Below are positions 1-8,204 of a DNA stretch of 61,888 nt, piece by piece (positions within the stretch are counted from its first letter, which is position 1; each line of letters begins with the position of its first letter). The notes under the pieces were generated by a model that had not been told where the DNA came from, ran no database searches, and was given only the letters and a program-made list of their open reading frames with translations. Source of the DNA: Paenibacillus naphthalenovorans. Its GTDB lineage: Bacteria; Bacillota; Bacilli; Paenibacillales; NBRC-103111. The position numbers and the translations under genes are program-made. Location of the stretch: assembly GCF_900099895.1 (NCBI RefSeq), contig NZ_FNDY01000028.1, positions 1-61,888 on the forward strand. The letters run 5' to 3'.

Positions 1-222
1 AAGCGCAATGCGATAGAAGGAAAGTTCGGCGAAGGCAAACGCAAGTTGGGTCTGGGCCGAATTTGCACCCGCAATGCTCACACGAGCTTAACAGTTATCG
101 CCATCCAGTTTCTGGTAATGAACCTGGAACGGCGACTACGGGTTCTTTTTTTCTCTTTTTTCAGATTTATCCCATTCCGACAGCCTTTTCGCTTGAAAAT
201 CCACCGGAAAATCACGGTCTAG
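1..222 (+). mobile_element. 3' end of an IS5/IS1182-like transposase gene (cut by window edge)
   Basis: Frame 1 is open from the first base to a TAG at 220-222. It encodes the C-terminal segment of a DDE transposase: the pattern IEGKFGEGKRK.GLGRI followed by T..S..VIAIQFLVMNLERRLR is the usual ending of IS5/IS1182-type transposases. The start and the catalytic core lie outside the window. The next recognisable sequence is glycosyltransferase coding from about 236, so the right end of the element must lie around 222-240. No terminal inverted repeat could be checked because the other end is missing. I am confident of the family and unsure of the exact boundary. Confidence 0.8.
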
Positions 223-235
223 GCATGTTCGGTAC

Positions 236-482
236 GGGAAGGTACAAATTGATGTTGTTCAGCAAGCCCTATGTAGACCGTCCCTTATACCATTTCCGCT
301 ACCATCATTCGAATTTAAGTTTGGACAGCAACGCCCATGTGTATAATCGTCTTCGAAAACTGTACACGAATCGAGCGCTTATTCGGTGGGGTGATCATTA
401 TACGGCGGATTATGTCGGACCCGAACATCTGTGGCAATCCGTAAGGCTTGTTCCGAAGAGGAAGGGGGGATCCGCAATATGA
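236..482 (+). pseudogene. Glycosyltransferase family 2, C-terminal remnant truncated by the insertion sequence
   Basis: About 80 codons remain, from roughly 236 to the TGA at 480-482. The peptide contains YHFRYHHSNLS, YNRLRKLYTNRALIRWG and a final VRLVPKRK. It matches the C-terminal tail of the GT2 at 1284-2066, where RKMFYEKMLISWGNEYRPVW is equivalent. The open frame runs back to a TTG at 63, but that stretch overlaps the transposase in another frame and does not resemble a GT, so the true N-terminal catalytic domain is missing. The stop overlaps the next ATG as ATGA, which shows this was the first gene of a coupled GT2 series. It is not expected to be functional. Confidence 0.75.
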
Positions 483-1264
483 AGGTTACCGTGGTAATTA
501 CATTGTACAATAAAGAAAAATTTATAGATCGGGCGATTCAAAGCGTACTGCATCAAACCCATTCGGACTGGACATTGATCATCATCAACGACGCTTCCAC
601 CGATCATTCGTTGGCTAAGATTGAGCCTTATTTGAAGGACCGACGGATTAAATGCATAACGCTGAAAAGAAATCTGGGCCAGGCGCATGCGCTAAACTAT
701 GCCCTGACCCTGATTGAAACTTCTCATTTTATTCAACTTGACGCGGATGATTGGCTGGATCAGGCAGCGCTCGGGCAAATGGTCGCTGCTGCGGGAGCTT
801 TTGCCGATGCAGGATTAATCTATGCAAACAATATTGTATATTGGGAAAACGAGGCCGGTAAGGTCATAAAACAGGAACCTATTGTGCTCAGGCAGTATAC
901 AGACCGTTACGATTTATTAAAACATATGAATCATACCCTGCTGCCGAGATTTTACCTGACTCAAGCCGTGCGGGATATCGGAGGATGGTTGTCGCAGAAA
1001 AAAGAGGATATCTACTCGGAAGACGTCCAAATCTTATTGAGATTGTCCGCCAAGTATCCGATGGTATGGCTTAACCAGTTTTTATACCATAGACGCAAGT
1101 ATGCCCAAAATATAAGAGCTTTTGAAACTAGCCGTCCGATGAGATGGAAATACCGCTATGATTTGTACAATCAGATGTTAAGAGAATGGGGAAATGAGTA
1201 TCGGGCGATTTGGAAAAAGGATGGGGACGCTTATATTTTAGTTGACCTGGTTCCGAACAAATAA
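479..1264 (+). CDS. Glycosyltransferase family 2 (GT-A fold)
   Basis: A 261-residue cytoplasmic GT2. The N-terminus MKVTVVITLYNKEKFI is the typical first strand of the GT-A nucleotide-sugar fold. NDASTDHS follows at about residue 40, and the metal and donor site LDADDW lies near residue 85. An acceptor-side region (YSEDVQILLRL) resembles the ED motif of SpsA-like enzymes. I chose ATG 479 because it is preceded by a GGAAGGGGGGA ribosome-binding site and overlaps the stop of the upstream remnant (ATGA). The longer TTG-type start lacks a Shine-Dalgarno sequence. It transfers a sugar from a nucleotide sugar; donor and acceptor cannot be read from sequence. It is followed closely by a paralogue. 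Confidence 0.85.
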   Translation: MKVTVVITLYNKEKFIDRAIQSVLHQTHSDWTLIIINDASTDHSLAKIEPYLKDRRIKCITLKRNLGQAHALNYALTLIETSHFIQLDADDWLDQAALGQMVAAAGAFADAGLIYANNIVYWENEAGKVIKQEPIVLRQYTDRYDLLKHMNHTLLPRFYLTQAVRDIGGWLSQKKEDIYSEDVQILLRLSAKYPMVWLNQFLYHRRKYAQNIRAFETSRPMRWKYRYDLYNQMLREWGNEYRAIWKKDGDAYILVDLVPNK

Positions 1265-1283
1265 AGAAAGGATGAGCTCTAAA

Positions 1284-2066
1284 ATGGACTATACCATTGT
1301 AATTCCGGTTTATAATATGGAGAATCAATTGCAGCATGCGATTACAAGTGCGATCAACCAGACTCATCCCCCTGCCGACATTCTAATATATGACGATGCT
1401 TCCTCTGATAATTCCATGACTGTGATCAACCGCTACGCCAACGATAAACGGATTCAGGTGGTCAGGATGAAGCAAAATTCGGGGATTTCCGTTGTTCTCA
1501 ATGCCGCTCTGGCAAAGGTACGCACTCCTTATATGATCCAGCTGGACGGGGATGACTGGTTGGAACCGAATGCGGCCATATCATTAATCGAAGCTTTGGA
1601 ACATCGGCCGGGTGCTGCTTTTTCCTATGGAAATCATCGTTTGTGGAGCATCAATGAACACAAACAATCCGTGCTATGGGATCAAGTGATACAGCCTTCT
1701 TTTAACTCCAAATACGACTTTCTCCTAAATCTGGGATATATGTTAAATCCAAGGTGCTACAGGGTTTCTTGTGTACGCAAAGTGGGCGGATGGATTACAG
1801 ACGATCCCGATGACCCTTGGAAGGGCCGATATTATGAGGATGCCCGGATGATCCTGCGGCTGGTTGGGAAATTTGAATGGGTGCATGTACCGAAGTTTTT
1901 GCACAATGTCAGGTATGATCTGAATAAATCGGCAAGCAAGATCAAGATTTATAATCATCTGAGGAAAATGTTTTATGAGAAAATGTTGATCAGCTGGGGT
2001 AATGAATACAGGCCCGTATGGGAGATGAATGCAGCCGGCAGGATTGTACTCAAAAAGTTGGTTTAG
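1284..2066 (+). CDS. Glycosyltransferase family 2 (GT-A fold), paralogue of the preceding gene
   Basis: A 260-residue GT2 beginning MDYTIVIPVYN, with YDDASSDNS near residue 40, LDGDDW near residue 90 and YYEDARMILRL as the probable acceptor-loop ED motif. ATG 1284 is preferred over ATG 1272 because the AAAGGATGAG sequence at 1267-1276 is properly spaced only for the later start, and the protein then aligns with the start of the neighbour. It lies 19 bases after the preceding stop, so it is co-transcribed. Its C-terminal tail is homologous to the truncated gene at 236-482. This was therefore a tandem array of at least three related enzymes, probably for a surface glycan. Confidence 0.85.
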   Translation: MDYTIVIPVYNMENQLQHAITSAINQTHPPADILIYDDASSDNSMTVINRYANDKRIQVVRMKQNSGISVVLNAALAKVRTPYMIQLDGDDWLEPNAAISLIEALEHRPGAAFSYGNHRLWSINEHKQSVLWDQVIQPSFNSKYDFLLNLGYMLNPRCYRVSCVRKVGGWITDDPDDPWKGRYYEDARMILRLVGKFEWVHVPKFLHNVRYDLNKSASKIKIYNHLRKMFYEKMLISWGNEYRPVWEMNAAGRIVLKKLV

Positions 2067-2093
2067 AACAACGCCAACCAATCGATATCATAC

Positions 2094-2206
2094 AGCCCAC
2101 AAAACCTTATGGCGTTTTGAAGTGAGCCCTTAGCCATTTAGCGGCATGAAGCGTTTTTCAATGTCCGTTCCAAGGGGGATACGTCAGAGGTTGATGTGGG
2201 CTTTTT
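2094..2206 (+). terminator. Long-range hairpin with T-run downstream of the GT2 pair
   Basis: AGCCCACA at 2094-2101 is complementary to TGTGGGCT at 2195-2202, which runs straight into TTTTT. The pair is about 90 bases apart, far more than a normal terminator loop, so the intervening sequence may fold internally. It could be an ordinary terminator with an enlarged loop or a small structured RNA. The T-run favours a transcription end. Confidence 0.35.
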
Positions 2207-2256
2207 CTATATTCGCAATCCGATTTAAGTTATAATCAAAAAAAGGAGGCGTCTTG

Positions 2257-3213
2257 ATGATCAGTGACATCTTCACATTCCATGATGCGGAAGGTGTGTC
2301 GATTACGGTTCACCGTTGGCTTCCGGAGGAAGGGACGCCGGTAAAGGCCGTTCTGCAAATTGCCCATGGCCTGGCGGAAAGAGCACAGCGATACAAACGG
2401 CTGGCGGTGCAGCTGACGCAATCGGGCTTTGCCGTTTATGCGAATGATCATCGCGGGCACGGTTTGACGGCGGGGACGTCCGAGCGGATTACGCATATTG
2501 GCCATGCCGGATTCGACAGGATGGTGGAGGCGCTGGCCCTGCTGACGGATCGCATCCGCTCCGAATACCCCGGGGTCCCTGTTTTCGTGTTGGGGCACAG
2601 TATGGGGTCGTTTTTGACGTTATTGTACATGGAGCGTTATCCCCATAAAGCGGACGGGATGATATTATCCGGGACGAAAGGGCGGCAAACCTTGCTGCAC
2701 AGTCTTGGCTTCCTGCTTGGCAAGCTGTTCTCAACCCTGCAAGGAGAAAAGCACTGCAGCCGGTTGTTGAACTGGCTGGTAACAGGTCAGTACAACTTGT
2801 TTTTTCGTCCGAACCGCACCAGGTACGACTGGTTAAGCCGGGACGAAGCGGAGGTTGATGCCTATATGAAAGACCCCCTGTGCAATGCAGGGATCACGAA
2901 CGAGTTCATTATGTATATGACCAAAGGTTTGTTGGAGGCCTACCGTTCCGATCGACTGGGGCGCATTCCGAAATCGCTGCCGGTTTACTTGTTTGCCGGG
3001 GATAAGGATCCGGTAGGCGGTATGGGCAAATCGTTCTTATGGCTTGTATACGAGCTTCAAAGACAAGGGGTGCACGATGTAACCTACAGGCTCTATTCCG
3101 GAGGGAGGCATGAGATGCTGAACGAAACGAATCGCGATGAAGTGACCGGGGATTTGCTGCAATGGCTTGAAGCCCGCGTGAACGCGACTGATGCTGTCAA
3201 AACGGAAATGTAA
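2257..3213 (+). CDS. Alpha/beta hydrolase, lysophospholipase / monoacylglycerol lipase type
   Basis: A 318-residue serine hydrolase of the S33/Hydrolase_4 group. The oxyanion-hole region is IAHGLAE near residue 45. NDHRGHG and the nucleophile elbow GHSMGS (about residue 115) follow, then the acid FAGDKDPVG (about 247-255) and the catalytic His in GGRHEML near residue 285. There is no signal peptide, so it acts in the cytoplasm. The probable reaction is cleavage of monoacylglycerols or lysophospholipids, though the exact ester is unknown. ATG 2257 follows AAAGGAGGCG at good spacing; a TTG directly upstream is less likely. A TATAAT at 2231-2236 could be its -10 box. It is monocistronic. Confidence 0.85.
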   Translation: MISDIFTFHDAEGVSITVHRWLPEEGTPVKAVLQIAHGLAERAQRYKRLAVQLTQSGFAVYANDHRGHGLTAGTSERITHIGHAGFDRMVEALALLTDRIRSEYPGVPVFVLGHSMGSFLTLLYMERYPHKADGMILSGTKGRQTLLHSLGFLLGKLFSTLQGEKHCSRLLNWLVTGQYNLFFRPNRTRYDWLSRDEAEVDAYMKDPLCNAGITNEFIMYMTKGLLEAYRSDRLGRIPKSLPVYLFAGDKDPVGGMGKSFLWLVYELQRQGVHDVTYRLYSGGRHEMLNETNRDEVTGDLLQWLEARVNATDAVKTEM

Positions 3214-3379
3214 TTCCATTCATGCATACATATTGGTAAAGGGACTGGTTTGAAAGGGGGATAGAGCAATCGGTAAGAAACCTCGACCCCTGCTGCATGT
3301 TAGAATAGAGAAGATATAAAATCAATCCTGACGTATAAAGAGTTCAGTCGGCGGCATTAGACATGAGAGGAGAAAGACT

Positions 3380-4867
3380 GTGGAAAATCAGTACGAATCA
3401 AATGCTGACGGAGGGACATTTGGGAGCAAAAGCAACTTTTTAGTGGTCATGGTTATGATCCTTGGCGTGTTCGCAGCCATATTGAATGAAACGCTCCTAA
3501 GTGTAGCTTTGTCCAAAATCATGGGAGACCTCGCGATTTCGCCTGGCTCCGCGCAATGGTTGACAACCGGATATCTGTTGGTAATCGGTATGCTCATACC
3601 GGTCACCGCTTTTTTGATTCAGCGGTTTACAACAAGAAGCTTGTTCCTTTCAGCCATGTGCGTGTTTACAGCAGGTACATTCGTAGCGGCTATCGCACCG
3701 GGGTTCGCCCTGCTTTTCATCGGAAGGGTGCTTCAAGCCGCGGGAACCGGGGTGCTTTTTCCTTTATTGACCAATGTGGTATTCGCCACGGTTTCTATTG
3801 AAAAAAGAGGCTCGGCCATGGGGATGATCGGCATTGTGATCACATTTGCTCCCGCGATCGGCCCCACTTTGTCCGGTATCATTGTCGAGCATTTCAACTG
3901 GCGGGTTCTCTTTTACAGCGTTTTGCCGGTCGCTCTGTTTGTCATTGTTTTTGCATTTTTGAAGCTTAAAAATGTGACGGAGACGTCAAAGCCGAAGATT
4001 GACGCGGTGTCGCTTCTTCTTTCAACCGTAGGATTCGGGGGGATTGTGTACGGCTTCAGCAGTGCCGGTGAAGGACACGGGGGGTGGTCAAGCAACGGGG
4101 TCCTTATTCCCATTGCCACCGGGATCGTTTCTTTAGGCCTGTTTATATGGAGGCAATTGACGATGTCAGAGCCCTTGCTGGATCTAAGAACATTTAAATA
4201 CAGCATATTCAGGATGTCGACTCTGATTATGATCATCGTTATGATGGCGATGTTCTCCGCCATGCTGCTGCTGCCGATTTTTTTGCAGAACGCGTTGGCC
4301 TACAGTCCGTTGAAGGCAGGTCTGGTTATGCTGCCCGGAGGTATTGTCATGGGGATGATGTCGCCGATTACGGGCCGGTTATTTGATAAATTCGGCGCCA
4401 AGTGGCTTGCGGTCATCGGATTGGCGCTGATAGGCCATTCGCTGTGGCAGTTTGCCTTTATCACCTTGTCCACCTCATACAGCATGATCATGGTATGGAA
4501 CACGCTGTTGATGCTGGGGATCTCGATGTTAATGATGCCGGTCATGACCAACGCTTTGAACGAGCTTCCGCCCCCGCTATATCCTCACGGTACGGCCATT
4601 ATCAGCACGCTTCAGCAGGTGGCGGGCGCGATCGGTACCGCACTGCTGGTCACCGTGATGACCAATAGCTCCGAACGCTTTCTGGAACGTGCGGCGGCTG
4701 CGAAAGAAGCGGCCGGACTGCAAATTCCAGCCATGATGGCCGGAATGAAAAGCGCGTTCTTGCTTGCATTTGGGCTGGTCGCCATCGCTTGGACAATATC
4801 ATTTTTTCTTAAACGAGCCGCGTTGCCGGAAGGGGATACGGAAGGCAAGCGAGTGTCTGCACACTAG
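3380..4867 (+). CDS. MFS multidrug efflux transporter, DHA2 (EmrB/QacA, LmrB-like) family
   Basis: A 495-residue integral membrane protein whose hydrophobic profile fits the 14-helix DHA2 family. It has a short hydrophilic N-terminus, then LNETLLSVALSKIMGDL (the family pattern near helix 1), WLTTGYLL, the loop between helices 2 and 3, and IGPTLSGIIVEHFNWRVLF (the motif C and helix-5 region). Substrates are probably lipophilic drugs exchanged for protons. The start is GTG 3380 after GAGAGGAGAAAG. It stands alone, with a clear terminator directly downstream. No regulator is adjacent. Confidence 0.88.
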   Translation: MENQYESNADGGTFGSKSNFLVVMVMILGVFAAILNETLLSVALSKIMGDLAISPGSAQWLTTGYLLVIGMLIPVTAFLIQRFTTRSLFLSAMCVFTAGTFVAAIAPGFALLFIGRVLQAAGTGVLFPLLTNVVFATVSIEKRGSAMGMIGIVITFAPAIGPTLSGIIVEHFNWRVLFYSVLPVALFVIVFAFLKLKNVTETSKPKIDAVSLLLSTVGFGGIVYGFSSAGEGHGGWSSNGVLIPIATGIVSLGLFIWRQLTMSEPLLDLRTFKYSIFRMSTLIMIIVMMAMFSAMLLLPIFLQNALAYSPLKAGLVMLPGGIVMGMMSPITGRLFDKFGAKWLAVIGLALIGHSLWQFAFITLSTSYSMIMVWNTLLMLGISMLMMPVMTNALNELPPPLYPHGTAIISTLQQVAGAIGTALLVTVMTNSSERFLERAAAAKEAAGLQIPAMMAGMKSAFLLAFGLVAIAWTISFFLKRAALPEGDTEGKRVSAH

Positions 4868-4900
4868 GGCATGCGGATTCAATCGGATAGAAATACCTTA

Positions 4901-4928
4901 AAACAGAGCGGCTGCTCTGTTTTTTTTT
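4901..4928 (+). terminator. Rho-independent terminator of the DHA2 exporter
   Basis: Perfect stem AAACAGAGC / GCTCTGTTT with a four-base loop, followed by a run of Ts. Confidence 0.9.
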
Positions 4929-5098
4929 GCTGCGGGATAGGCTGGACCCAACCAAGGGCATCCATCGAAGTTCACGTCGGATGGATTCACTTTGCAGGAT
5001 TTAAGGGTTAATTGTAGAATAATCTACGATGCTGCATGAATTTGACAGCTAGTTTGGGATAGCGGTATTCGCTAACCAGGGGAAGGGAAGAGTGCGTT

Positions 5099-6250
5099 GT
5101 GGCAGTAGCAAAGGACAATAAAGAAACTTATTTGTTCACAAGAGTGGACAAAAATACGAAATCACTTCCGGTCTCGTTTGAAGATTGGGCATTGAAGGCA
5201 AGAGAGATTCTGCCTGACGGTCCATTTGATTATATCATCGGCGGGTCGGGTGTGGAAGAGACGTTGGCAGCCAACATTAAAGCGTTTTCCCGGTGGGCGA
5301 TTGTCCCGCGGATGTTGAGGGATGTCACCCATCGTTCGGTGCACATCACGCTCTTTGGCCAACAGCTGCGTACTCCGGTTCTATTGGCGCCGGTCGGCAT
5401 GCAGGCCATTGCTCATCCGGATGGCGAGCTTGCGACGGCCAGAGCTGCAGCGGCGGCTGGAATTCCTTTTGTGGTCAGCACCGTTTCCTCTTATTCGTTG
5501 GAGCAGATCGCACAAACGATGGGAGATGCTCCCCGCTGGTTCCAGCTCTACTGGTCCAACGACCGCGAAGTGTCCGCAAGCATGGTAAGGCGGGCGGAAG
5601 CAGCGGGTTATTCTGCGATTGTACTGACGGTAGATACCATCATGCAAGGATGGAAACGCCGTGATTTACGCAACGGGTATTCTCCGCTTCGGGAAGGGAA
5701 GGGGCTGGCCAACTATATTCAGGACCCTGTGTTCCGCTCTCGTTTGACGGAAGTCACCCCGGAGAATGCAGTAGAAGAAATTATCCGTGGGATCTACCAT
5801 CCGGCATTGAGCTGGGGCGACATTGCTTTTTTACGCGAGCATACCAGCCTGCCGATTTTGTTAAAAGGCATACTTCATCCGGAGGATGCGAAGCTTGCCT
5901 TGGAGCATGGAGCGGACGGCATCGTTGTGTCCAATCACGGCGGGCGCCAGCTCGACGGGGCTGTCTCCGCATTGGACGCACTGCCCGGGATTGCAGAAGC
6001 GGTGAACGGGCGGCTTCCCGTACTTCTGGATAGCGGCGTTCGCACGGGCTCGGACGTTGTCAAAGCGATGGCTTTAGGGGCCAATGCGGTCATGATCGGG
6101 CGTCCGTTTATGCTGGGCTTGGCTGTCGCGGGGGAACAAGGCGTTGCAAGCGTACTGGATACCTTGTTAGGCGAACTGGATGTGGCGATGGCTCTTTCAG
6201 GAAGCAATACCGTTGCTGACTTGAATCCAAGCATCCTTGTCCGCGTGTAA
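5099..6250 (+). CDS. FMN-dependent alpha-hydroxy-acid oxidising enzyme (lactate oxidase / lactate 2-monooxygenase type)
   Basis: A 383-residue TIM-barrel flavoprotein. Visible family markers are FDYIIGGSG near the N-terminus, PVLLAPVGMQAIAHPDGE (FMN phosphate side), FQLYWSND, the active-site strand TVDT, ILLKGI with its conserved Lys, VSNHGGRQLDG with the catalytic His, and VLLDSGVRTGSDVVKA plus ANAVMIGRPF at the phosphate-binding end. It oxidises an L-2-hydroxy acid such as lactate; the exact substrate and fate of the peroxide are uncertain. The start is GTG 5099 after AGGGGAAGGGAAG. It is a single-gene unit, with a hairpin terminator downstream. Confidence 0.87.
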   Translation: MAVAKDNKETYLFTRVDKNTKSLPVSFEDWALKAREILPDGPFDYIIGGSGVEETLAANIKAFSRWAIVPRMLRDVTHRSVHITLFGQQLRTPVLLAPVGMQAIAHPDGELATARAAAAAGIPFVVSTVSSYSLEQIAQTMGDAPRWFQLYWSNDREVSASMVRRAEAAGYSAIVLTVDTIMQGWKRRDLRNGYSPLREGKGLANYIQDPVFRSRLTEVTPENAVEEIIRGIYHPALSWGDIAFLREHTSLPILLKGILHPEDAKLALEHGADGIVVSNHGGRQLDGAVSALDALPGIAEAVNGRLPVLLDSGVRTGSDVVKAMALGANAVMIGRPFMLGLAVAGEQGVASVLDTLLGELDVAMALSGSNTVADLNPSILVRV

Positions 6251-6301
6251 AAAAGATTGTCGCGGGGCCTCATCGCAATGGAGGATGGAGTCCTTCACAT
6301 C

Positions 6302-6343
6302 AAGCAGTCCGAGACTTTGTTTTCAGGTCTTGGACTGCTTTTG
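6302..6343 (+). terminator. Terminator of the alpha-hydroxy-acid oxidase gene
   Basis: AAGCAGTCCGAGAC pairs with GTCTTGGACTGCTT (one G-U pair) around a ten-to-eleven-base loop and ends in TTTT. Confidence 0.85.
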
Positions 6344-6373
6344 TATGGAGGCAAATCGACATACTTCTGTTGT

Positions 6374-6412
6374 AAAAAAAGCATATCCGACCTAGCGCGG
6401 TTGGATATGCTT
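6374..6412 (-). terminator. Terminator of the ABC-F gene
   Basis: AAGCATATCC pairs with GGATATGCTT. Read on the minus strand the stem is followed by a run of Ts, so it ends the ABC-F transcript that converges here with the oxidase. Confidence 0.85.
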
Positions 6413-6424
6413 GGGAAACATCGT

Positions 6425-7981
6425 TTAAAACACTTTAGTCGTCCAGGATTCACAGTTCCATGTATCGGTAACGATATCGCGATAAAATTCCGGTTCGTGA
6501 GAAATCATCAGGATGCTGCCTTTGTAAGCCTTGAGGGCGCGCTTGAGCTCGTCCTTGGCATCCACATCCAGGTGGTTGGTCGGCTCGTCGAGAACAAGCA
6601 GGTTTGTTTCGCGGTTGATCAGCTTGCAAAGCCGCACTTTTGCCTTTTCCCCGCCGCTAAGCACGGCAATTTTGCTTTCGATATGCTTGGTTGTGAGTCC
6701 GCACTTGGCCAGCGCCGCGCGCACCTCGAACTGTGTAAAGGAAGGGAATTCGTTCCACACTTCCTCGATGCATGTATTGTAATTGGCCTCCTTCATTTCC
6801 TGCTCGAAGTAGCCGATGCTCAAGCTTTCTCCGAGCTGGACGGAACCGGACAGAGCCTGAATCTCCCCTAAAATACTGCGCATCAGCGTCGTCTTGCCGA
6901 TCCCGTTCGCACCCACAAGCGCGATCTTCTGGCCGCGTTCCATGCGCAGGTTAAGGGGATTCGATAAAGGATGGTCATAACCGATGACAAGCTCCGCCGT
7001 TTCAAAAATCAGCTTACCGGAGGTTCTCGCTTCCTTGAAGTTGAACTGCGGCTTCGGTTTTTCCTTTGCCAGCTCGATGATTTCCATCTTGTCGAGCTTC
7101 TTTTGTCTGGACATCGCCATGTTTCTCGTCGCAACACTTGCTTTATTACGGGCTACGAAGTCTTTCAAGTCCGCAATTTCCTGCTGCTGGCGCTTATAGG
7201 CTGCTTCAAGCTGCTGCTTTTTCATTTCATAGACCTGCAGGAAATGGTTGTAATCGCCGACATAACGGGTCAATGCTTGATTTTCCATATGATAGATCAG
7301 GTTAACGACGCTGTTCAGGAACGGAATGTCGTGAGAAATTAAAATGAAGGCATTCTCGTAATCCTGCAGGTAGCGTTTCAACCAGTCGATATGCTGCTCA
7401 TCGAGATAGTTCGTCGGCTCGTCGAGAAGCAGGATGTCCGGCTTTTCGAGCAGCAGCTTCGCGAGTAATACCTTTGTTCGCTGTCCGCCGCTAAGGTCAT
7501 TGACGTCCTTATCCAGTCCGATATCCGTAAGTCCCAGTCCGCGGGCGGTTTCCTCGATCTTGGCATCGATCATGTAAAAATCCTGATTCGTCAATGTATC
7601 TTGAATCGTTCCGACATCCTCGAGCAGCTGCTCAAGCTCTTCCGGTGAAACATCGCCCATTTTCGCGTACATGTCGTTCATCTCCTGTTCCATGTCGAAC
7701 AGGTATTGGAAGGCTCCCTTCAGGACATCGCGGATCGTCAAGCCCTTGCTGAGCACCGCATGCTGATCAAGATACCCGACGCGCATGCGTTTGGACCATT
7801 CGATCTTGCCGTCATCCGGCTGGAGTTTGCCCGTAATGATGTTCATGAAGGTAGATTTTCCTTCACCGTTGGCGCCAATGAGTCCGATGTGCTCGCCTTT
7901 GAGCAGCCGGAAGGATACGTCGTTGAAGATAGCGCGGTCTCCGAAGCCGTGACTTAGCCGTTCTACATTTAATATGCTCAT
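6425..7981 (-). CDS. ABC-F family ATPase (ribosome-associated, YkpA-like)
   Basis: A 518-residue soluble protein with two ABC domains and no membrane segment. The first domain has Walker A GANGEGKST at about residues 36-44, signature LSGGQ and Walker B LLLDEPTNYLD. An ABC-F linker rich in Lys, Gln and Glu follows. The second domain has GANGIGKTT, LSGGEKAK and LVLDEPTNHLD. Such proteins act on the ribosome E site in translation control or antibiotic protection; which one applies here cannot be decided. ATG 7981 (MSILNV) has AAAGGTG upstream; a GTG three codons earlier is less likely. It is monocistronic and divergent from the AraC gene. Confidence 0.9.
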   Translation of the reverse strand: MSILNVERLSHGFGDRAIFNDVSFRLLKGEHIGLIGANGEGKSTFMNIITGKLQPDDGKIEWSKRMRVGYLDQHAVLSKGLTIRDVLKGAFQYLFDMEQEMNDMYAKMGDVSPEELEQLLEDVGTIQDTLTNQDFYMIDAKIEETARGLGLTDIGLDKDVNDLSGGQRTKVLLAKLLLEKPDILLLDEPTNYLDEQHIDWLKRYLQDYENAFILISHDIPFLNSVVNLIYHMENQALTRYVGDYNHFLQVYEMKKQQLEAAYKRQQQEIADLKDFVARNKASVATRNMAMSRQKKLDKMEIIELAKEKPKPQFNFKEARTSGKLIFETAELVIGYDHPLSNPLNLRMERGQKIALVGANGIGKTTLMRSILGEIQALSGSVQLGESLSIGYFEQEMKEANYNTCIEEVWNEFPSFTQFEVRAALAKCGLTTKHIESKIAVLSGGEKAKVRLCKLINRETNLLVLDEPTNHLDVDAKDELKRALKAYKGSILMISHEPEFYRDIVTDTWNCESWTTKVF

Positions 7982-8091
7982 AAATAACACCTTTTCTTTT
8001 AACTTTTTCTCGTCCTATTATAAGCTTTGAAGGGCGCATAACTCAATGCGGGAGACCATGCAAATAAATTTTGTACTGCGGAAGGAAATGA

Positions 8092-8120
8092 TTTACAACA
8101 GAACATATGTTTGATATAAT
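8092..8120 (+). promoter_or_regulatory. SigA promoter of the AraC-type gene
   Basis: TTTACA at 8092-8097, a 17-base spacer and TATAAT at 8115-8120. Transcription should start near 8127, inside the cre-like palindrome. Confidence 0.75.
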
Positions 8121-8126
8121 TATTTT

Positions 8127-8140
8127 TGTAAAGCGCTTTA
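8127..8140 (+). promoter_or_regulatory. cre-like operator (CcpA) over the predicted start site
   Basis: TGTAAAGCGCTTTA contains the AAAGCGCTTT core of Bacillus cre boxes and lies just after the -10 box, a position that normally gives glucose repression. The outer bases deviate from consensus. Confidence 0.55.
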
Positions 8141-8204
8141 ATCGTGTGGGGTATCCAAGTTGACTGGTCATCACCTAAAATACGGACGGAAGGAAGATGC
8201 AGGA

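Noticed and set aside
63..235. N-terminal part of the frame preceding the GT2 remnant
   Set aside because: Overlaps the transposase reading, which has clear homology in another frame.
6257..6871. 204-codon plus-strand frame opposite the ABC-F gene
   Set aside because: It is antisense to a clear ABC-F gene, has no family motif, and follows the codon periodicity of the opposite strand.
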